In this document: positions 11,640 through 22,275 of the stretch, piece after piece
Layout: every line of letters starts with the position of its first letter
Position numbering within the stretch: the stretch's first letter is position 1
From: Corythucha ciliata
Lineage: Eukaryota > Arthropoda > Insecta > Hemiptera > Tingidae
Assembly: GCA_038030265.1 (NCBI GenBank)
Contig: CM075937.1
Span: 40,218,198-40,282,197 of the forward strand
Length of the DNA stretch: 64,000 bases
Direction: 5' to 3'
Notes under the pieces: model-generated
The model's input: the letters and a program-made list of their open reading frames with translations, nothing else
Database searches by the model: none
What the model was told of the DNA's origin: nothing
Translations under genes and position numbers: made by a program

Positions 11640-11923
11640 GTCGGCCCCCGCGATAATCTAGACTGGCCTGCTGTTGTAGATGATTCGAAAGGATCGTCCA
11701 GTTATCAACAAAATCCAGTGTCGATCGAATATCTGTCAAACGAACAAGCAGAAGTCGAAGTAATTAGTGAGAAATGCAGGCGGTTTTGGCCAGGACGCCC
11801 TTTGGAAGACGTAATCCCCCCTCAAATTGGCTAAAAATGAGTTTCCGACTTACGAGCCCTTTCTCAAAGTGTTCCAATATATGTGGCCTGAGCTGAGTTC
11901 CACTGAATGTTCCGACGGTGATG
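11640..11923 (+). CDS. unrecognised gene, penultimate exon (apparent frameshift)
   Basis: Penultimate exon of a plus-strand gene convergent with Shank. A possible acceptor TTCACTTAG ends at 11639; another, ATCTAG, lies at about 11661. The frame reads DDSKGSSSYQQNPVSIEYLS and CRRFWPGRPLEDVIP, then hits TAA. If the CCCCCC run at 11816-11821 were one C shorter, the frame would run on through EFPTYEPFLKVFQYMWPELS to a phase-1 donor (GACG|GTGATG). The strong join to the next exon argues for an assembly or population indel. I recognise no domain and cannot see the upstream exons. Confidence 0.6.
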
Positions 11924-11967
11924 ACAACCTTTTTTTTTTCTTCTTCTTTTTCTTTCTTCCATACCAG

Positions 11968-12014
11968 GATTAATTGACCAACTAGGAGCTCTACCAAAAT
12001 ATGCCAGGAAATAA
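11968..12014 (+). CDS. unrecognised gene, last exon
   Basis: Preceded by a very long pyrimidine tract (11931-11960) and acceptor ATACCAG. It enters in phase 1 and reads LIDQLGALPKYARK then TAA at 12012-12014. AATAAA at 12034-12039 follows. The intron would be only about 44 bp, short but otherwise canonical. Confidence 0.6.
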
Positions 12015-12033
12015 AATTTTATGCTCTCATTAC

Positions 12034-12039
12034 AATAAA
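12034..12039 (+). promoter_or_regulatory. poly(A) signal of the convergent plus-strand gene
   Basis: AATAAA 20 bp after TAA 12014. Confidence 0.5.
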
Positions 12040-12857
12040 TTCAAGTCAATGCAAACAGCTAGAGCTCAAAGTTCAACAATATTATTAACGAACGTTTCAC
12101 AATAACTTTTTAATGTTTAACTTTTGTTGATTAATTCTGCACGATTAATTTTTTTTTCTTTTTGTTTACCATTAATCACTATCGACAGAAATGAGTAGGC
12201 TAGAGGAAGAGATGGATCGAGTATTGACAAATTGTGCGCTCACATCAACACAGAAACTCAGGACAACATAAAAAACAGGAAGGGGGGAGGGGAGTAACAA
12301 AAGAGAAAATGCGATCTAATTTGTGACCTTCCAGAAATAGCCCTGACCTTACGAGTATTAATAACCGTAATACTGTTGTTGTTGTTGTTTTTTTTCGATA
12401 ATTATGTACAGAGAAAATTCTATTTATAAACATAAACAACGAATATTGGCACACGAACTGTTAAATCTTCAAAAAAAAAAAGAGTCACCTCTACTTGACT
12501 TTAATATGAAAATTAATAAATCCATCCGATGGAACCCTGAAAAAACGCTCATCTTCACCTAATGAAAAATGTCAGGGAATATAGCGATTCACGCCGTTTT
12601 GTGAGTAAATTGCTTACATGAATTAGCTTAGTGAGCACGATTTAGGCTAAAAAGAAAAAAAAATGGTGTCGCTTAAATAACTTGCGAAGAAAACGACTAA
12701 ATTACAATAATAACAAAAATAATTATAAAATTGAGAGGAACGAACCAGAGGGCATTTTTTCTTAAATATAAAATTTCTCTAAATGTAACCCGCTTCTATT
12801 TGTTCATACGGCGAGCCATAATTTTTTTATAATGAGAAGCGGAAGGAGAAATTGTCT
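12040..12857 (-). other. probable Shank 3' UTR and convergent intergenic space
   Basis: No coding exon is visible on either strand. On the minus strand ATTAAA at 12505-12500 could serve as a Shank poly(A) signal if translation stops at 12858. A short plus-strand frame after TCGACAG at 12187 (MSRLEEEMDRVL) has a good acceptor but lies beyond the stop of the plus-strand gene, so it is left uncalled. Confidence 0.4.
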
Positions 12858-13036
12858 TACTGGCTGTGCAGACGCCCTGACGGGCCCTTGGGAACAGCTC
12901 CAACAATTCTAACTCGTGAAATCAACCTTGAATCGGAGAATTGCGGAGGAGGCGCTAGGACTTCTTCGACGACGACGGTATCGCTATTCGTTGTTAATTC
13001 GGTGAATTCAGGGGGCGGGGGGACGAACATTTCTTC
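12858..13036 (-). CDS. Shank: Shank exon 17: Homer-type PPXXF motifs, stop or donor
   Basis: Acceptor CCGTTCAG follows a C/T-rich tract. Enters in phase 0 as EEMFVPPPPEFTEL. PPPEF (1223-1227) and PPPQF (1245-1249) fit the PPXXF ligand of the Homer EVH1 domain. It then reads SRVRIVGAVPKG and ends RLHSQ with TAA at 12860-12858. The same bases, CA|GTAAGA, make a good donor at 12860, so the exon could end at 12861 and splice on. I find no downstream exon with SAM-type sequence on the minus strand in the window. Confidence 0.88.
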
Positions 13037-13115
13037 CTGAACGGCGATACAGAATGGGGAGGGGGGTTAAACATTTAGCTAAACAAAAAAAAAAAAAAAA
13101 GCAATTAAATCGTAC

Positions 13116-13400
13116 TTTGTCGTCAGTATCAGACTCAATAGGAGGAGGCAGCTGAGCAAGCGAGACGGCGTTGCGGGTCAAGTTGGATCGCTGCGAGGTG
13201 GCGCGTGGGAGTGTACACGAAGTGACGTTATTACTCGTTGTCGTCGATTCTTTGACACCACCGGTTTCATAATGCGAAGGATTGGGCGGAATTTCCTGAT
13301 CGGACGACACACCGCTGGATGAGTTGTCACCGTCTTCAGTTCCACCCTGATGGAGGAAATCGTTCGGATAGGATTTCGAGCTTTTCAGCTGAGTTCGTAC
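13116..13400 (-). CDS. Shank: Shank exon 16: conserved Ser/Pro-rich region
   Basis: 95 codons, phase 0 at both ends. Starts VRTQLKSSKSYPNDFL, contains DNSSSGVSSDQEIPPNP and ends LPPPIESDTDDK at donor GTACGA. Residues about 1122-1216. The opening joins exon 15's VDEIQK into a block I associate with arthropod Shank proteins. Low complexity elsewhere; no folded domain. Confidence 0.9.
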
Positions 13401-13479
13401 CTGTGAAATGATTTTGTGATTTATAAAATTAAAAAAGACAAATCAGGGTGGGGGAAGAGAAGGAGGGGGGGGGTTAAAC

Positions 13480-13929
13480 CTTTTGAATTTCATCGACGCT
13501 AAAGCTGTGTGGAAGACTCCCCGAGCTCGTGCTACTGTTTCCACTCCCCTCGACGCTCGTATTCACTTGAATGATGGTTTTCTCGCGTTCGCCGTCACTT
13601 TCACCCTCGCTCAAACTATAGTCAGGGTCGGGAATGGGCGGAATTGAAGTCGATTTAGGGCGGCCGTTTCGAAAAGGTTGAGCGTAGGGATTGTTGTTGT
13701 TGTTGTTGGCGGCGGCAGCGGCGGCGGTGGCATAGCCCGAAGAAGGGGCGCTTCCATTGGGGGTGATCGTTCCACCATTGATGGCACCTCCACCGCCGAC
13801 GCTTGCACCACTAGCGGCGCCGCTACAGAGGATGTTGATGTTTTGAGCCGAGCCCATCAAGTGCGAAGACGGTGCCTGAACTGGTTTGAAGGTCGACGAC
13901 GGGGATCTCATGCTTTGTGATTTTCTTAC
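13480..13929 (-). CDS. Shank: Shank exon 15: low-complexity linker
   Basis: 150 codons, phase 0 both ends, residues about 972-1121. Reads VRKSQSMRSPSSTFKP at the start and SFSVDEIQK at the end. The middle is Gly/Ala/Asn-rich with runs of six Ala and six Asn encoded by GCC and AAC repeats, a likely site of length variation. The antisense strand is also open over part of this exon, but only as a shadow. Confidence 0.9.
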
Positions 13930-14159
13930 CTATTTCAACGAAACAAAAATTGTCGAACTAAATTCGTCGATTCCCTTGATACCACGTCAAACACAAAGAA
14001 ATCCCCTTGAAATAGAAAAGACTCCCTTCATTCGCATGGCTAAAAAAAGGTGAGGTAAGCTCTTGAACGCGATTTCTCAACCAACGCAACCCAACACAGC
14101 CAAAGCCGAAGCATGAATACCGCCTGCCCGATGATGATGCAACCAGTCCCACGTAAGTT

Positions 14160-15670
14160 TTCTTGAATTAAGACACGTCCTAAACAGTGGTGGATCCAAA
14201 GGGGGGGGGACGGGGTCCATGGCCCATTGGAGGTCATCATCATCAAAACCACCTCTCACAAACCGCATTGAGGAGTCGCCACTTTTTCAAATTTTAGGGT
14301 CTTGATTTATGAATCTCTCAAACCTCGCACAACTGAGAAGTGAACAGCCCATTGCAGCCTGATAAGTAACAGATTGGCAGCCAGCAGCCAGTGCCTCTTT
14401 AACTGGCCAGAAATGAATGTTTTGTGTCATGCTCGTTGGTTTCAGGCGTTTTTCTCACCTACAGGCCCACTAGTCCCAGAAAAACGTGCGCAGGTGATGA
14501 AAAAACGTGGTGGCATCGCAGTGAGAACTGTCGAAAATCCGTCGCGATTTTAGCAGGTGCTGAGAAATCTCAAAATACGCGGTTGTTGTTCATTTTTAAA
14601 CTTTGACCAATTTTCTGCCAAAAATCTCCCCAGGGAGCTGTAGGCACTGGGCGATTTTTATTTTTTTTTCAAAGTTTTCCAATTTTGACGTTATGATTCC
14701 CTTGGACACTTCTTAATTTCCCATGTAAAACATGCCAAAGAGGTCAAAAGGCTGCGTGTGGTGAATTTGGGGGGGGGGGGACGTTGAACGCGCAGATTTT
14801 TGGGCTCGTCGCAGGGACTTGGGGAGGCCATGCCTTGCCACTCCATCTCTATCCCCCTTTCCTGGTAGAGGTAAATTTATCCGGGACGTGGAATATTTTA
14901 TGGTAAACAGTTGACCTCAAATATTTGTCCAATGTTGTTATTGTTTTGTTGTAGTTTTTTTATCATTTTTCCGGCGTTCAGGTTTCCTCCATTTTTTTCA
15001 ATACTTCAATGTTCGAAATTTGAGAGCTAATTTGCCACTGAAACTGTGGGATGTGGTGCAATCCGCGGCACCCAAGCGCTCGAAGATTGTGACACTACCA
15101 CAGGGAGTTCTGAAACATTCACTCCCCCCCTCCACCACTATACCAAACCGCACCATAGATAACCTCACGATCCACATAAATCTCTTCAATGAACGAAGAA
15201 CGACGCGTTTCTCCCTCGATAAAGAAAAATTCGTATTTTTCCTAAGGTGACCAGACGTAAAAGTGTCCAAGGACGCCTGGCACGAAAAAAAGGACGCTTG
15301 CGACTGAAATTAGGACACAACAGTAGGACGCCTAACAAGTTAACGACGACTAATCGATAAATCAGTTAGATGATAAAACTGTTGTTTACTCGACAAGTGT
15401 GTCGTCCTCGTTTATGATAGGAATGTATACCTGCTTTCAGTGGCGGAACATAGTAATTGAGCGAGCACTCGAGGTGCAGCTAGAAAATGTCATTCCTCTT
15501 CGTCCCCTCGTCGAACCTATACCACCAGCGAATTCGCGTAGGGGTCCTGAACTGATTATTGAACCAGTAGCAGACTATCTCCATTGCCAAAAGCACGGCA
15601 ATCTAAAGGAGATCCACCCACACGACCACTTTAGGCGTTCATGGTAGACGGGCCCCAGGATCCTGATAAA
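14160..15670. other. Shank intron 14 sequence, no gene
   Basis: Non-array part of the intron between exons 15 and 14. Contains hAT-like end motifs (CAGTGGTGGATCCAA at about 14187 and CAGTGGCGGAACAT at about 15439) but no paired terminus I can define, and G runs at about 14209 and 14769. Confidence 0.4.
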
Positions 15671-16560
15671 TGAAGATACTTGAAAGCAGTGAAACTAGGT
15701 TTTGAAAGAGTGAAACTCCACGAAACCAAAATTTGAAAGAGCAAAAACTACGAAATTATGGATTTTGAATGAGCTAAATCCATAAATTTGCTTTTAAAAA
15801 AACCGAAAACCCGAGAAACTGTGATTTTTGAGAAACAAATCCGTGAATTTGCTTTTTAGTCACATTTGTTTTTCGAACTAGCGAAATCAAAGAAACGGAT
15901 CCTAGGAAGAGCTTAAGTCCACGGAATTTGGTATTTGAAAGAATGAAAATGCGGAAATCAAGGGTTTATGATTGAAAAACATTCGTGAAATTGAGGCTTG
16001 AAAGAGCAAAATTCACGACATTGGTCATTTGAATTGGGGGTTTGAAAGAGCCGCATTTGTATCAGCCAAATCTGCGGAACTGATTACATCAAGAGCGTAA
16101 ACCAGAAAGCTGGGTTTCCAAAGCGTAAAAATTTGAGAAATTGCCGTTTGGGATCGTAAAAATCCGGGAAATTGTGTTTTGAATGTGAAAATATGTTGAA
16201 TTTGGTTATGAAAGAGCGGACATCACTGGCGAAATTGGGGTTTGCAGAAGTCAATAATCACTAAATTTGTTTTTTAGTCGTTCACTTTTTACCAAATTAG
16301 TTTTTAGAATTAACCAAACCTGCGAAACTGGTTTTATGAAGACCTCAAGTCACAAAATTTCGTTCAAAATAAGGACAAAATCCCAGAAATTGTGGTTTAA
16401 AGTAGCCAAGTCCGCGAAATTGGGCTTTAAACGAGCAAAATTAGTTTTTGAAAGAGTAAAATCCACGAAATTTGGTTTTTCAAAGAGATTAACTCACTAA
16501 ATCTGAATTCGAACGAGACGAAATTCGCAAAATTCAGTTTTGAAAGAGCGTAAATCCATA
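15670..16560 (+). repeat. degenerate array, family B
   Basis: Units of about 32 bp near GGTTTTTGAAAGAGCGA followed by AAATCCGCGAAATT, strongly diverged. Lies in the Shank intron between exons 15 and 14. A unique break at 16560-16735 (GGACGCTTTAAAAAGTGGGA) separates it from the next stretch. Confidence 0.85.
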
Positions 16561-16734
16561 AAATTGGGGTCGGTGATTAGACCCATCAGGTACGTTTATA
16601 AGTTGGGGCCGAAAAGTTGGACAAAATAGAGCGCAATTTTGACCTCTCCCCGGACACGAAAAATAAGACCGGACGCTTTAAAAAGTGGGACATGTCCGGG
16701 GAAAATAGGACGGACGCCTGGCCACAATAGTTTT

Positions 16735-18312
16735 TCACCAAATTAAATTTTTGAATTAACCTAACCCGCCGCCGCCAAACGTATTTTACAAAGAGGTAAA
16801 AAAGCCACGAAATTTGGTTTTTAGAATTGGGGTTTAAAGAGGCAAAGTCCGCAAAATTGGGTTCTGAAAGAGCGAAAGTCCGTATAATTGGTTTTTACAA
16901 GGGCAAACCCCACAAAATTTTGTTCTAAAAGGCGTGGAAATCAGAAAAATTAAGGCACGAAATTACTAGAAATCCACGATTGGTTTTTTTTACCAAAGCG
17001 TTCAGTAATGGAAGAATCAAAATTTCCAGAAAATTGTAATTTGAAAAAGCCAAAATCACGAAATTTGTAGTCGTTTTTTTTTACGTTCGTTTTTCGAATA
17101 AACCATACCTGCGAAATTGGGAGGAAATTTGGTTTTTCATCGGGTGAAAATCTCCGAAATTTGGTTCTGAAAGAGCGAAAGTCCGCAAAATTGGTTTTCG
17201 AAAGAGGAAACCCTTAGAAATTTAGTTTTTAAACGCGTTAAAATCGGCAAAATTGTTGAACGAAATAACAAAGTTTCGTGAAATTTCGTTTTCAAAGTGC
17301 CAAATTTGAAACGTTCGGTTATGGAAGAGTAAAAAATCCACGACGAAATTGTGACATGAATAAGCCAAAGAGGTTTTTTCAATTAACCAATTCCGCGAAA
17401 CGTATTTCATTCCGAGATAAAGCCACGAAATTTAATTTTTCCCCAGGCGAAAATCCCCGAAATTTGATTTCAATGAAGCAAAGGTCCACGAAAGAAAGAA
17501 AGAGCGAAAGTCCGTTAAATTGCATTTTGAAAGAGGACACCCCACGAAAATTGGGTTTTAAAAAACCTGAAAATCGGCGAAATTTGGGTATGAAATAATA
17601 GAAATCCGTGAAATTTGGTTTTCCAGGTGCCAAATTTGAAACGTTCAGTTATGGAAAAGAGAAAATCTACCGAAAAATTATTGAAATTTGAAAAAAGCCG
17701 AAATCACGAAATTTGTTGACGAAACTAGGGTTTTTTATCGGGCGAAAATCTCAATTCGTGGGCTATGTCCACGAAATTGGGTTCAGAAAGAACTAAATTC
17801 CGTAAAATTGGTTGTTAACGGAGCAAAACCCACGAAATGTTGTTATTAAAAGTGTTAAAATCAGCAAAAACGTGGCAAGAAATAACAGAAATCCGTGAAT
17901 TTTGGTTTTCAAGGTGCCAAATTTGAAAGGTTTGGTTATGGAAGAACGAAACAGTAAAAAACTGTCATTTTAAAATGCCAAAAATCACGATTTTTTTTTC
18001 CGCTGTTCGTTTTTTGCCAAATCAGTTTTTGAACTAACCGAACCAGCGAAACTAATTTTACAAAGAGGTAAAGCCATTAAATTTCGGTTTGAACTAGCAA
18101 AAATCCACAAAATTTGAGTGATTTGAAAAAGCCAAGTGGTTTTGAAGCGGCAAAGTCCACGAAACTGAAAGCTGTGAAAGAGCGAAATTCTGTAAAACTG
18201 GTTTTTGGAAGAGCAAACCAAACGAAATTCAGGTTTAAATAAAAACGTGATGAAAATCAGCGGAATTAGGGTTGCCCACGAAATGATGGAAATCCGTGAA
18301 ATTTTAGTTTTC
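16735..18312 (+). repeat. degenerate array, family B, with higher-order units
   Basis: Same unit as 15670-16560. A longer repeat, AAGTGCCAAATTTGAAACG followed by TTCGGTTATGGAAGA, recurs at about 17296, 17627, 17912 and 18510, giving a higher-order period of roughly 285-330 bp. The array resumes at 18523-18900 after the insertion described at 18327. Confidence 0.85.
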
Positions 18313-18326
18313 AAAGTGCCAAATTT

Positions 18327-18508
18327 CTTCTTTTTCTTTCTTGTAGTACCTTGCGGTGGTACATGGTGGGAGGGGGGAATGACCCAGGCGGAGGGCTTTC
18401 GCCATATTGCCAGGCGCCTTTCCTCCTCCGAAGGGTAGGACCTCAAAATCCCGGAGACTGGCAGTTGACCAGCGGGTTGTCGCAGTGCCCGTGGATGCCA
18501 GGCCCTCT
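18327..18508 (-). mobile_element. SINE-like retroposon with 14-bp target duplication
   Basis: 182 bp of GC-rich sequence inside an AT-rich family B array. It is bounded by perfect AAAGTGCCAAATTT copies at 18313-18326 and 18509-18522. Neighbouring array copies carry that motif uninterrupted, so they serve as the empty site. On the minus strand it ends in an A-rich tail (AAGAAAGAAAAAGAAG), as expected of LINE-mobilised RNA. I could not match it to a tRNA, 5S or U-snRNA head. Confidence 0.75.
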
Positions 18509-18522
18509 AAAGTGCCAAATTT

Positions 18523-18900
18523 GAAACGTTTGTAATGGCAGAGTGAAAATCTACGGCGAAATTGTGATTCGAAAAGTCAAAATCACGAAATTTGTTTTTT
18601 TTGCCAAAGTACTTTTCTGAATTGATCGAAGCTGCAAAACTGATTTTATAAAGAGCTAAAGCGGCGAAATTTGGTTTTTCTTCGGGCGAAAATCTCCAAA
18701 ATTGGGTTTTAAAAGGGGAAAAGTCCACAAAATGGGGTTCTGAATGAGCGACAGTCCGTCAAATTGTTTTTTGAAAGAGAAAAATCCCACGAATTTTTTT
18801 TGTTTAAAGAGCGTACCCACCGAAATTGGGATTTGAACGAGACGAATCAACCAAATTTTGGTTTTAAAGAGCGAAACTGGCGTTTGTAAGAGACAAAATA
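18523..18900 (+). repeat. degenerate array, family B (continuation)
   Basis: Continues the array interrupted at 18327, with the same GGTTTTTGAAAGAG-type units. Confidence 0.8.
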
Positions 18901-19595
18901 AAAGACGGACCACAATGCGCCAATTGCTATCGCATCGATTGATCGCGTAGGGCGTTACGAGCAACGCCAGATTTCCAAAGGAGGAACACTGTAGAGCTAC
19001 CCCTCCCCCACCCAAAATAAACATTACCTCCTCCCACCCTTTAGGGGATCATCAGTCGAGAAGCAGGCAACAATGTCGCCGTTTTGTTCATTAACGTGAC
19101 TTCCCACGGCAAAAATGGAAATAATTTGTTGACGTGGCGCTCTTCCGCTTCATCACCTCTCATGGGCCAAACCTCAATCTGGGCAGCCTACAGTCGCTTC
19201 GAGCCATCAAAAGACAAATTAATCGCTCTCCCGACCACACCACAAGACGCGCGCATTTCACATGAAGGAAGCTGCTTAAGTGTTGCGTAGGGGACGGGGG
19301 TTATGAGGGGTTGAAATTGTGACGATACTCCAAAATGGCAACGCGGTTTGTTACGATTTCAGTAATTTAAGTATCAAGAGAATATGCGTAGCCAAGAGCT
19401 CAAACAGTATATTTTTGAACTACTTGGGTCTAGAGGCGTAGAGAGCTCCTGGTAACTCCTACTCACCCTTTACCAAAAAGAAAAAAAAATCCTTTCACTT
19501 GTTTCTCACATAAATCCCTTTACCGCGTAGAAAATGGGGTTTATATTGTACCCAAAACACTGCAGTAGGTCAACAAATAAAAGAATAATTTTTAC

Positions 19596-19720
19596 CTGAT
19601 TTCGACTGCCGTGACCAGGAAGAGATCTAGACCTATAGCCAACGGATTTGACGTCTTCGGGCGAAGCGTACAGCTTAGCACTGCTCGCCGGCTTAAAACT
19701 GGACATAATTCCGTCTGGGC
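19596..19720 (-). CDS. Shank: Shank exon 14: conserved linker
   Basis: Completes codon 930 and reads PDGIMSSFKPASSAKLYAS, then PEDVKSVGYRSRSLPGHGSR to residue 971, donor CAG|GTAAAA. The YASPEDVK..GYRSRSLPG stretch is too ordered to be random linker and is probably a conserved short linear motif. Confidence 0.9.
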
Positions 19721-19793
19721 CTGTGAAATAAATAAACAAGTGTTGTTTTTTGTTTCTGAAATATAACAAACAAACTAAAATACGAGAAATTAC

Positions 19794-20136
19794 CTCCGTG
19801 ATCCATTCCCGACAACTTGCCGTAGTCCGTCGAGTCACCGCCAACGCTGTTCACTTCCACCTTGACGATTTGAGGTGCAGTCGGCGGCGGTGGTGGAGGA
19901 TGTGTGGGCGGCGGTAACGGTGGCCTCAGCTCTTCTTGACTCCGATGAGGTCGCCCCACCGTTCCAAAACCACCACCACCGGCACTGCCGTACAGCGATC
20001 CGGACAGGGTAGAGCCAACGGGTCGTGTGGCAACGACCAAATCAGGAGTGGAATGAAAGTCGCGGTGTAGTTCACCGGGTATCGGCACGCCGGCAATTGA
20101 CACGCCCGCCGTGCTGAATCTCACTCGTCCGCCACT
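19794..20136 (-). CDS. Shank: Shank exon 13: polyproline region
   Basis: Residues about 816-929. Starts SGGRVRFSTAG, contains GELHRDFHSTPDLVVATRP, a Gly-rich stretch, then polyproline PPLPPPTHPPPPPPTAP, a potential SH3 or profilin ligand. Ends one base into codon 930 at donor GTAATT. Confidence 0.9.
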
Positions 20137-20202
20137 CTGAATGAATGAAATATGGTTATCAACTTCTTTCTTTCACAATGAAAAAAACAAAAAGAGTTTC
20201 AC

Positions 20203-20286
20203 CTTTCCCTTGCTTCTTTTCATTTCAGCTACACTCGCATAAACGCGAGGCATTCTCGCTGGTGATGACGGTTGAGACATGTTTCC
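20203..20286 (-). CDS. Shank: Shank exon 12: conserved short exon
   Basis: 28 codons in phase 0: GNMSQPSSPARMPRVYASVA then EMKRSKGK. Its intron to exon 11 (20287-20355) is only 69 bp and holds a short CA repeat. 84 bp and symmetric phase mean skipping would keep frame, so it could be alternatively spliced. Confidence 0.9.
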
Positions 20287-20355
20287 CTGGAAAATAAATT
20301 TGGAACCTTGAAAAATTAGAACAACACACACACACACACAAATGAAAATACGAAC

Positions 20356-20540
20356 CTGAAAATTGCTAGTTCCAATAGACGGAGAGGTACCATTTTGCCT
20401 TTGGAACAATTCTTCAAGCTCGGCTGCAGTAATTCGACTCGAAGTGGGACGAGCTCGAATACTCGCCGTCCTTGGTTGAGTTCCGCTCTGATGGATACTT
20501 TCAGCACTTGAACTTTTTGCGGTACCCGTGTCGTCCTCGC
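20356..20540 (-). CDS. Shank: Shank exon 11: conserved ITAAELEELFQRQ motif
   Basis: Completes codon 726, then EDDTGTAKSSSAESIH and TSSRITAAELEELFQRQN, ending NFQ at residue 787 (donor CAG|GTTCGT). The AAELEELFQRQ segment is helix-like in an otherwise disordered region. Confidence 0.92.
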
Positions 20541-20628
20541 CTGTTTCAATCAATTTAAATATATATATATTTTTGATTAGGAACCCCTAAGATTTTTAGG
20601 GTTTTTAAAATTTAAAGGGTACCACTAC

Positions 20629-20724
20629 CTCCACTTCCGACGACCATAGAGCGAGCTCGCGCACGCCCCACGCTTAGTGTTGTTTTGGGGTCTCGCCTCG
20701 GGGGCAGTGGAGCTGGTGCGCGCG
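20629..20724 (-). CDS. Shank: Shank exon 10: PPRRDPKTTLSVGRARARSM
   Basis: 96 bp, phase 1 at both ends, residues 694-726. Encodes APLPPRRDPKTTLSVGRARA then RSMVVGSG, a basic conserved block just after the PDZ domain. Skipping it would keep frame. Confidence 0.92.
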
Positions 20725-20792
20725 CTAAAATTATTCGTTTTATTAAAATTATGACGACAATAAAATCAATAAAAAACAGACGCGCAACTTAC

Positions 20793-20976
20793 CTAAATTG
20801 TTATTGGAATTGAGCTTTCGAGGCAGGGTGGCGTAGTGCCTGGGGTTAGGCTCTTGAAGTTGCGCTTGGTGTGCTTGCAGCGCTGACAGGACTGTCATTG
20901 AGACGAGCTCACCTGATCGTCTGATCAAATCGACGACGTGTTCGTGCGAGGCGGAGGTAACGTTCTCGCCGTTGAT
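20793..20976 (-). CDS. Shank: Shank exon 9: second half of PDZ
   Basis: Starts INGENVTSASHEHVVDLIRR, the PDZ beta-D to alpha-2 region with the His of HEHVV that in class I PDZ domains contacts the ligand Ser/Thr. Continues SGELVSMTVL, closing the domain at about residue 663, then HYATLPRKLN. One base over at donor GTAAGT. The acceptor follows a long T tract. Confidence 0.95.
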
Positions 20977-21047
20977 CTAAAAAAAAAAAAAAAAAACAAC
21001 ATGGCGTCAAAATATAAAAGAAAACAAAATCCGACATTTGAACTTAC

Positions 21048-21523
21048 AGCGATAAGGTAGTCTCCCTTTTTCAGTCCAGCCATATCCGCCACACCACCCT
21101 CATCCACGTCGTCTAAATATTGTAAAGCCGGACAGCGGCTCGACGGCGTCAGTTCCATAAGCGGTGACGTCGCTTTGGCACCACGCAGAACAAAACCGAA
21201 TCCACGGCGACCTCGATGAAGGACGACAGTTCGCGGCTCGGCTGGTAACTGTTTCTTATTTCTAGGAGCGGTCGCGAAATGTTTCAACGTCAACGGTTGA
21301 CCGGCTGGGTGATGGGGCGGAGCCGGGCTCGGCTCTCTGTGTCGCAGGGACGGTTTTCGTCTCGTCGTACCGACATTGTTGTGTCCCAACAGGGAGGAGG
21401 AAGAGGTTGAGGACCGACCGTCCTGACCGGTGCCTGTTATCTCTTGGACACAATGGGCGGGGAAAAGACCGGACTCACCGCGGAAATTCCCCTCGAGGAA
21501 ACCCGAATCAGTCGCTCCGGTCA
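21048..21523 (-). CDS. Shank: Shank exon 8: SH3 end, linker, first half of PDZ
   Basis: Residues 474-632. The SH3 closes with GFLEGNFRGESGLFPAHCV. A Ser/Pro-rich linker follows, then the PDZ domain with TVVLHRGRRGFGFVLRG; the GFGF carboxylate-binding loop is at 581-584. PALQYLDDVDEGGVADMAG and KKGDYLIA follow, with the last codon GCT at donor GTAAGT. In Shank this PDZ binds GKAP/SAPAP C-termini. Confidence 0.96.
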
Positions 21524-21593
21524 CTAAATGAAGGAAGAACGCATCTTTTAGATAATAAAAAAGTTCAATTCCTCCACTCAATGAGCACCATAC

Positions 21594-21767
21594 CTTCTAT
21601 GACGTCACCCTGAGTTATACGCAAGTAGCCAGGTTGCGTCGAACTGTAATTCTCGACACAAACCACCATCGTCCCAGGAAGATGCACCGTGGTAATAGTG
21701 TCACTGTTTGCAGTTCCCACACCGGAACTATCGCTAATGATGTCACTCGTATCGCCGAGGCTTTTAT
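21594..21767 (-). CDS. Shank: Shank exon 7: SH3 domain start
   Basis: Completes codon 416 and runs to 473. After a Ser/Thr-rich linker the SH3 begins at about 447: MVVCVENYSSTQPGYLRITQ then GDVIE. The usual SH3 ALYDY motif is replaced by VENYSS, in line with Shank SH3 domains, which lack several canonical polyproline-binding aromatics. Confidence 0.93.
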
Positions 21768-22065
21768 CTAAATTTTAACAAGTCATTCAGTTTAAATTCT
21801 CGAAAAAAACGCCTACCAGCGTTACTAAAGTTCAAAAGACGTGGGTTTTTGCACAGTAACGAGAGGTTCACCATTGCGTGCTGCTCATTGAACTTCAATG
21901 GTTTCACAATGAGCAGCATGCCAACAAAATTATTATTACACTTTTTTGGGGTGTTAAAATAATTGCGGCAAAACGGCTAAATTTCATGCAGAACAACAGT
22001 TTTTAAGAAATAAAATGTGTGGCTGTAGATGGTGGTAGCCCTTTTTTTCTTCTTCAAGCGCTCAC

Positions 22066-22275
22066 CTGTCACATAACTGGCCGAGTCTTCGACAATTTTG
22101 TTGCTCGCCGACGAACCGTCGCTGAGACTTGACGAGGCCGATGAGAATGGAGCGAGTGAGCGATCCGACGGACTGGGCGAGGGAGGGGACAAAGGTGGCG
22201 AGGATAGATGGGTTGGAGGCCCTAAGAGTGTGGAACGACGGCGTGGATTGTAACGTGGCGCTTCGCGAAATCGAA
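22066..22275 (-). CDS. Shank: Shank exon 6: ANK to SH3 linker
   Basis: Residues 346-416: RFREAPRYNPRRRST, the conserved post-ankyrin motif (PFRETP..YA.RRR in vertebrates), then Ser/Pro-rich low complexity and IVEDSASYVT. Starts in phase 1 from exon 5 and leaves one base at donor GTGAGC. Confidence 0.92.

Noticed and set aside
11764..11997. Minus-strand frame (MVELLVGQLIL...), a possible extra Shank exon
   Set aside because: It is antisense to the plus-strand gene ending at 12014, does not resemble a SAM domain, and would need a poly-purine stretch to be coding.
13678..13920. Plus-strand open frame over Shank exon 15
   Set aside because: Antisense shadow of a GC-rich Ala/Asn-repeat exon whose minus-strand frame fits the Shank model.
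18327..18508. Idea that the GC-rich insertion is a U1, 5S or tRNA gene copy
   Set aside because: I could not align it by eye to any of these; called only as SINE-like.
19041..19080. Second CTGATGA on the minus strand
   Set aside because: No GAAA box after the possible stem, so no hammerhead core.
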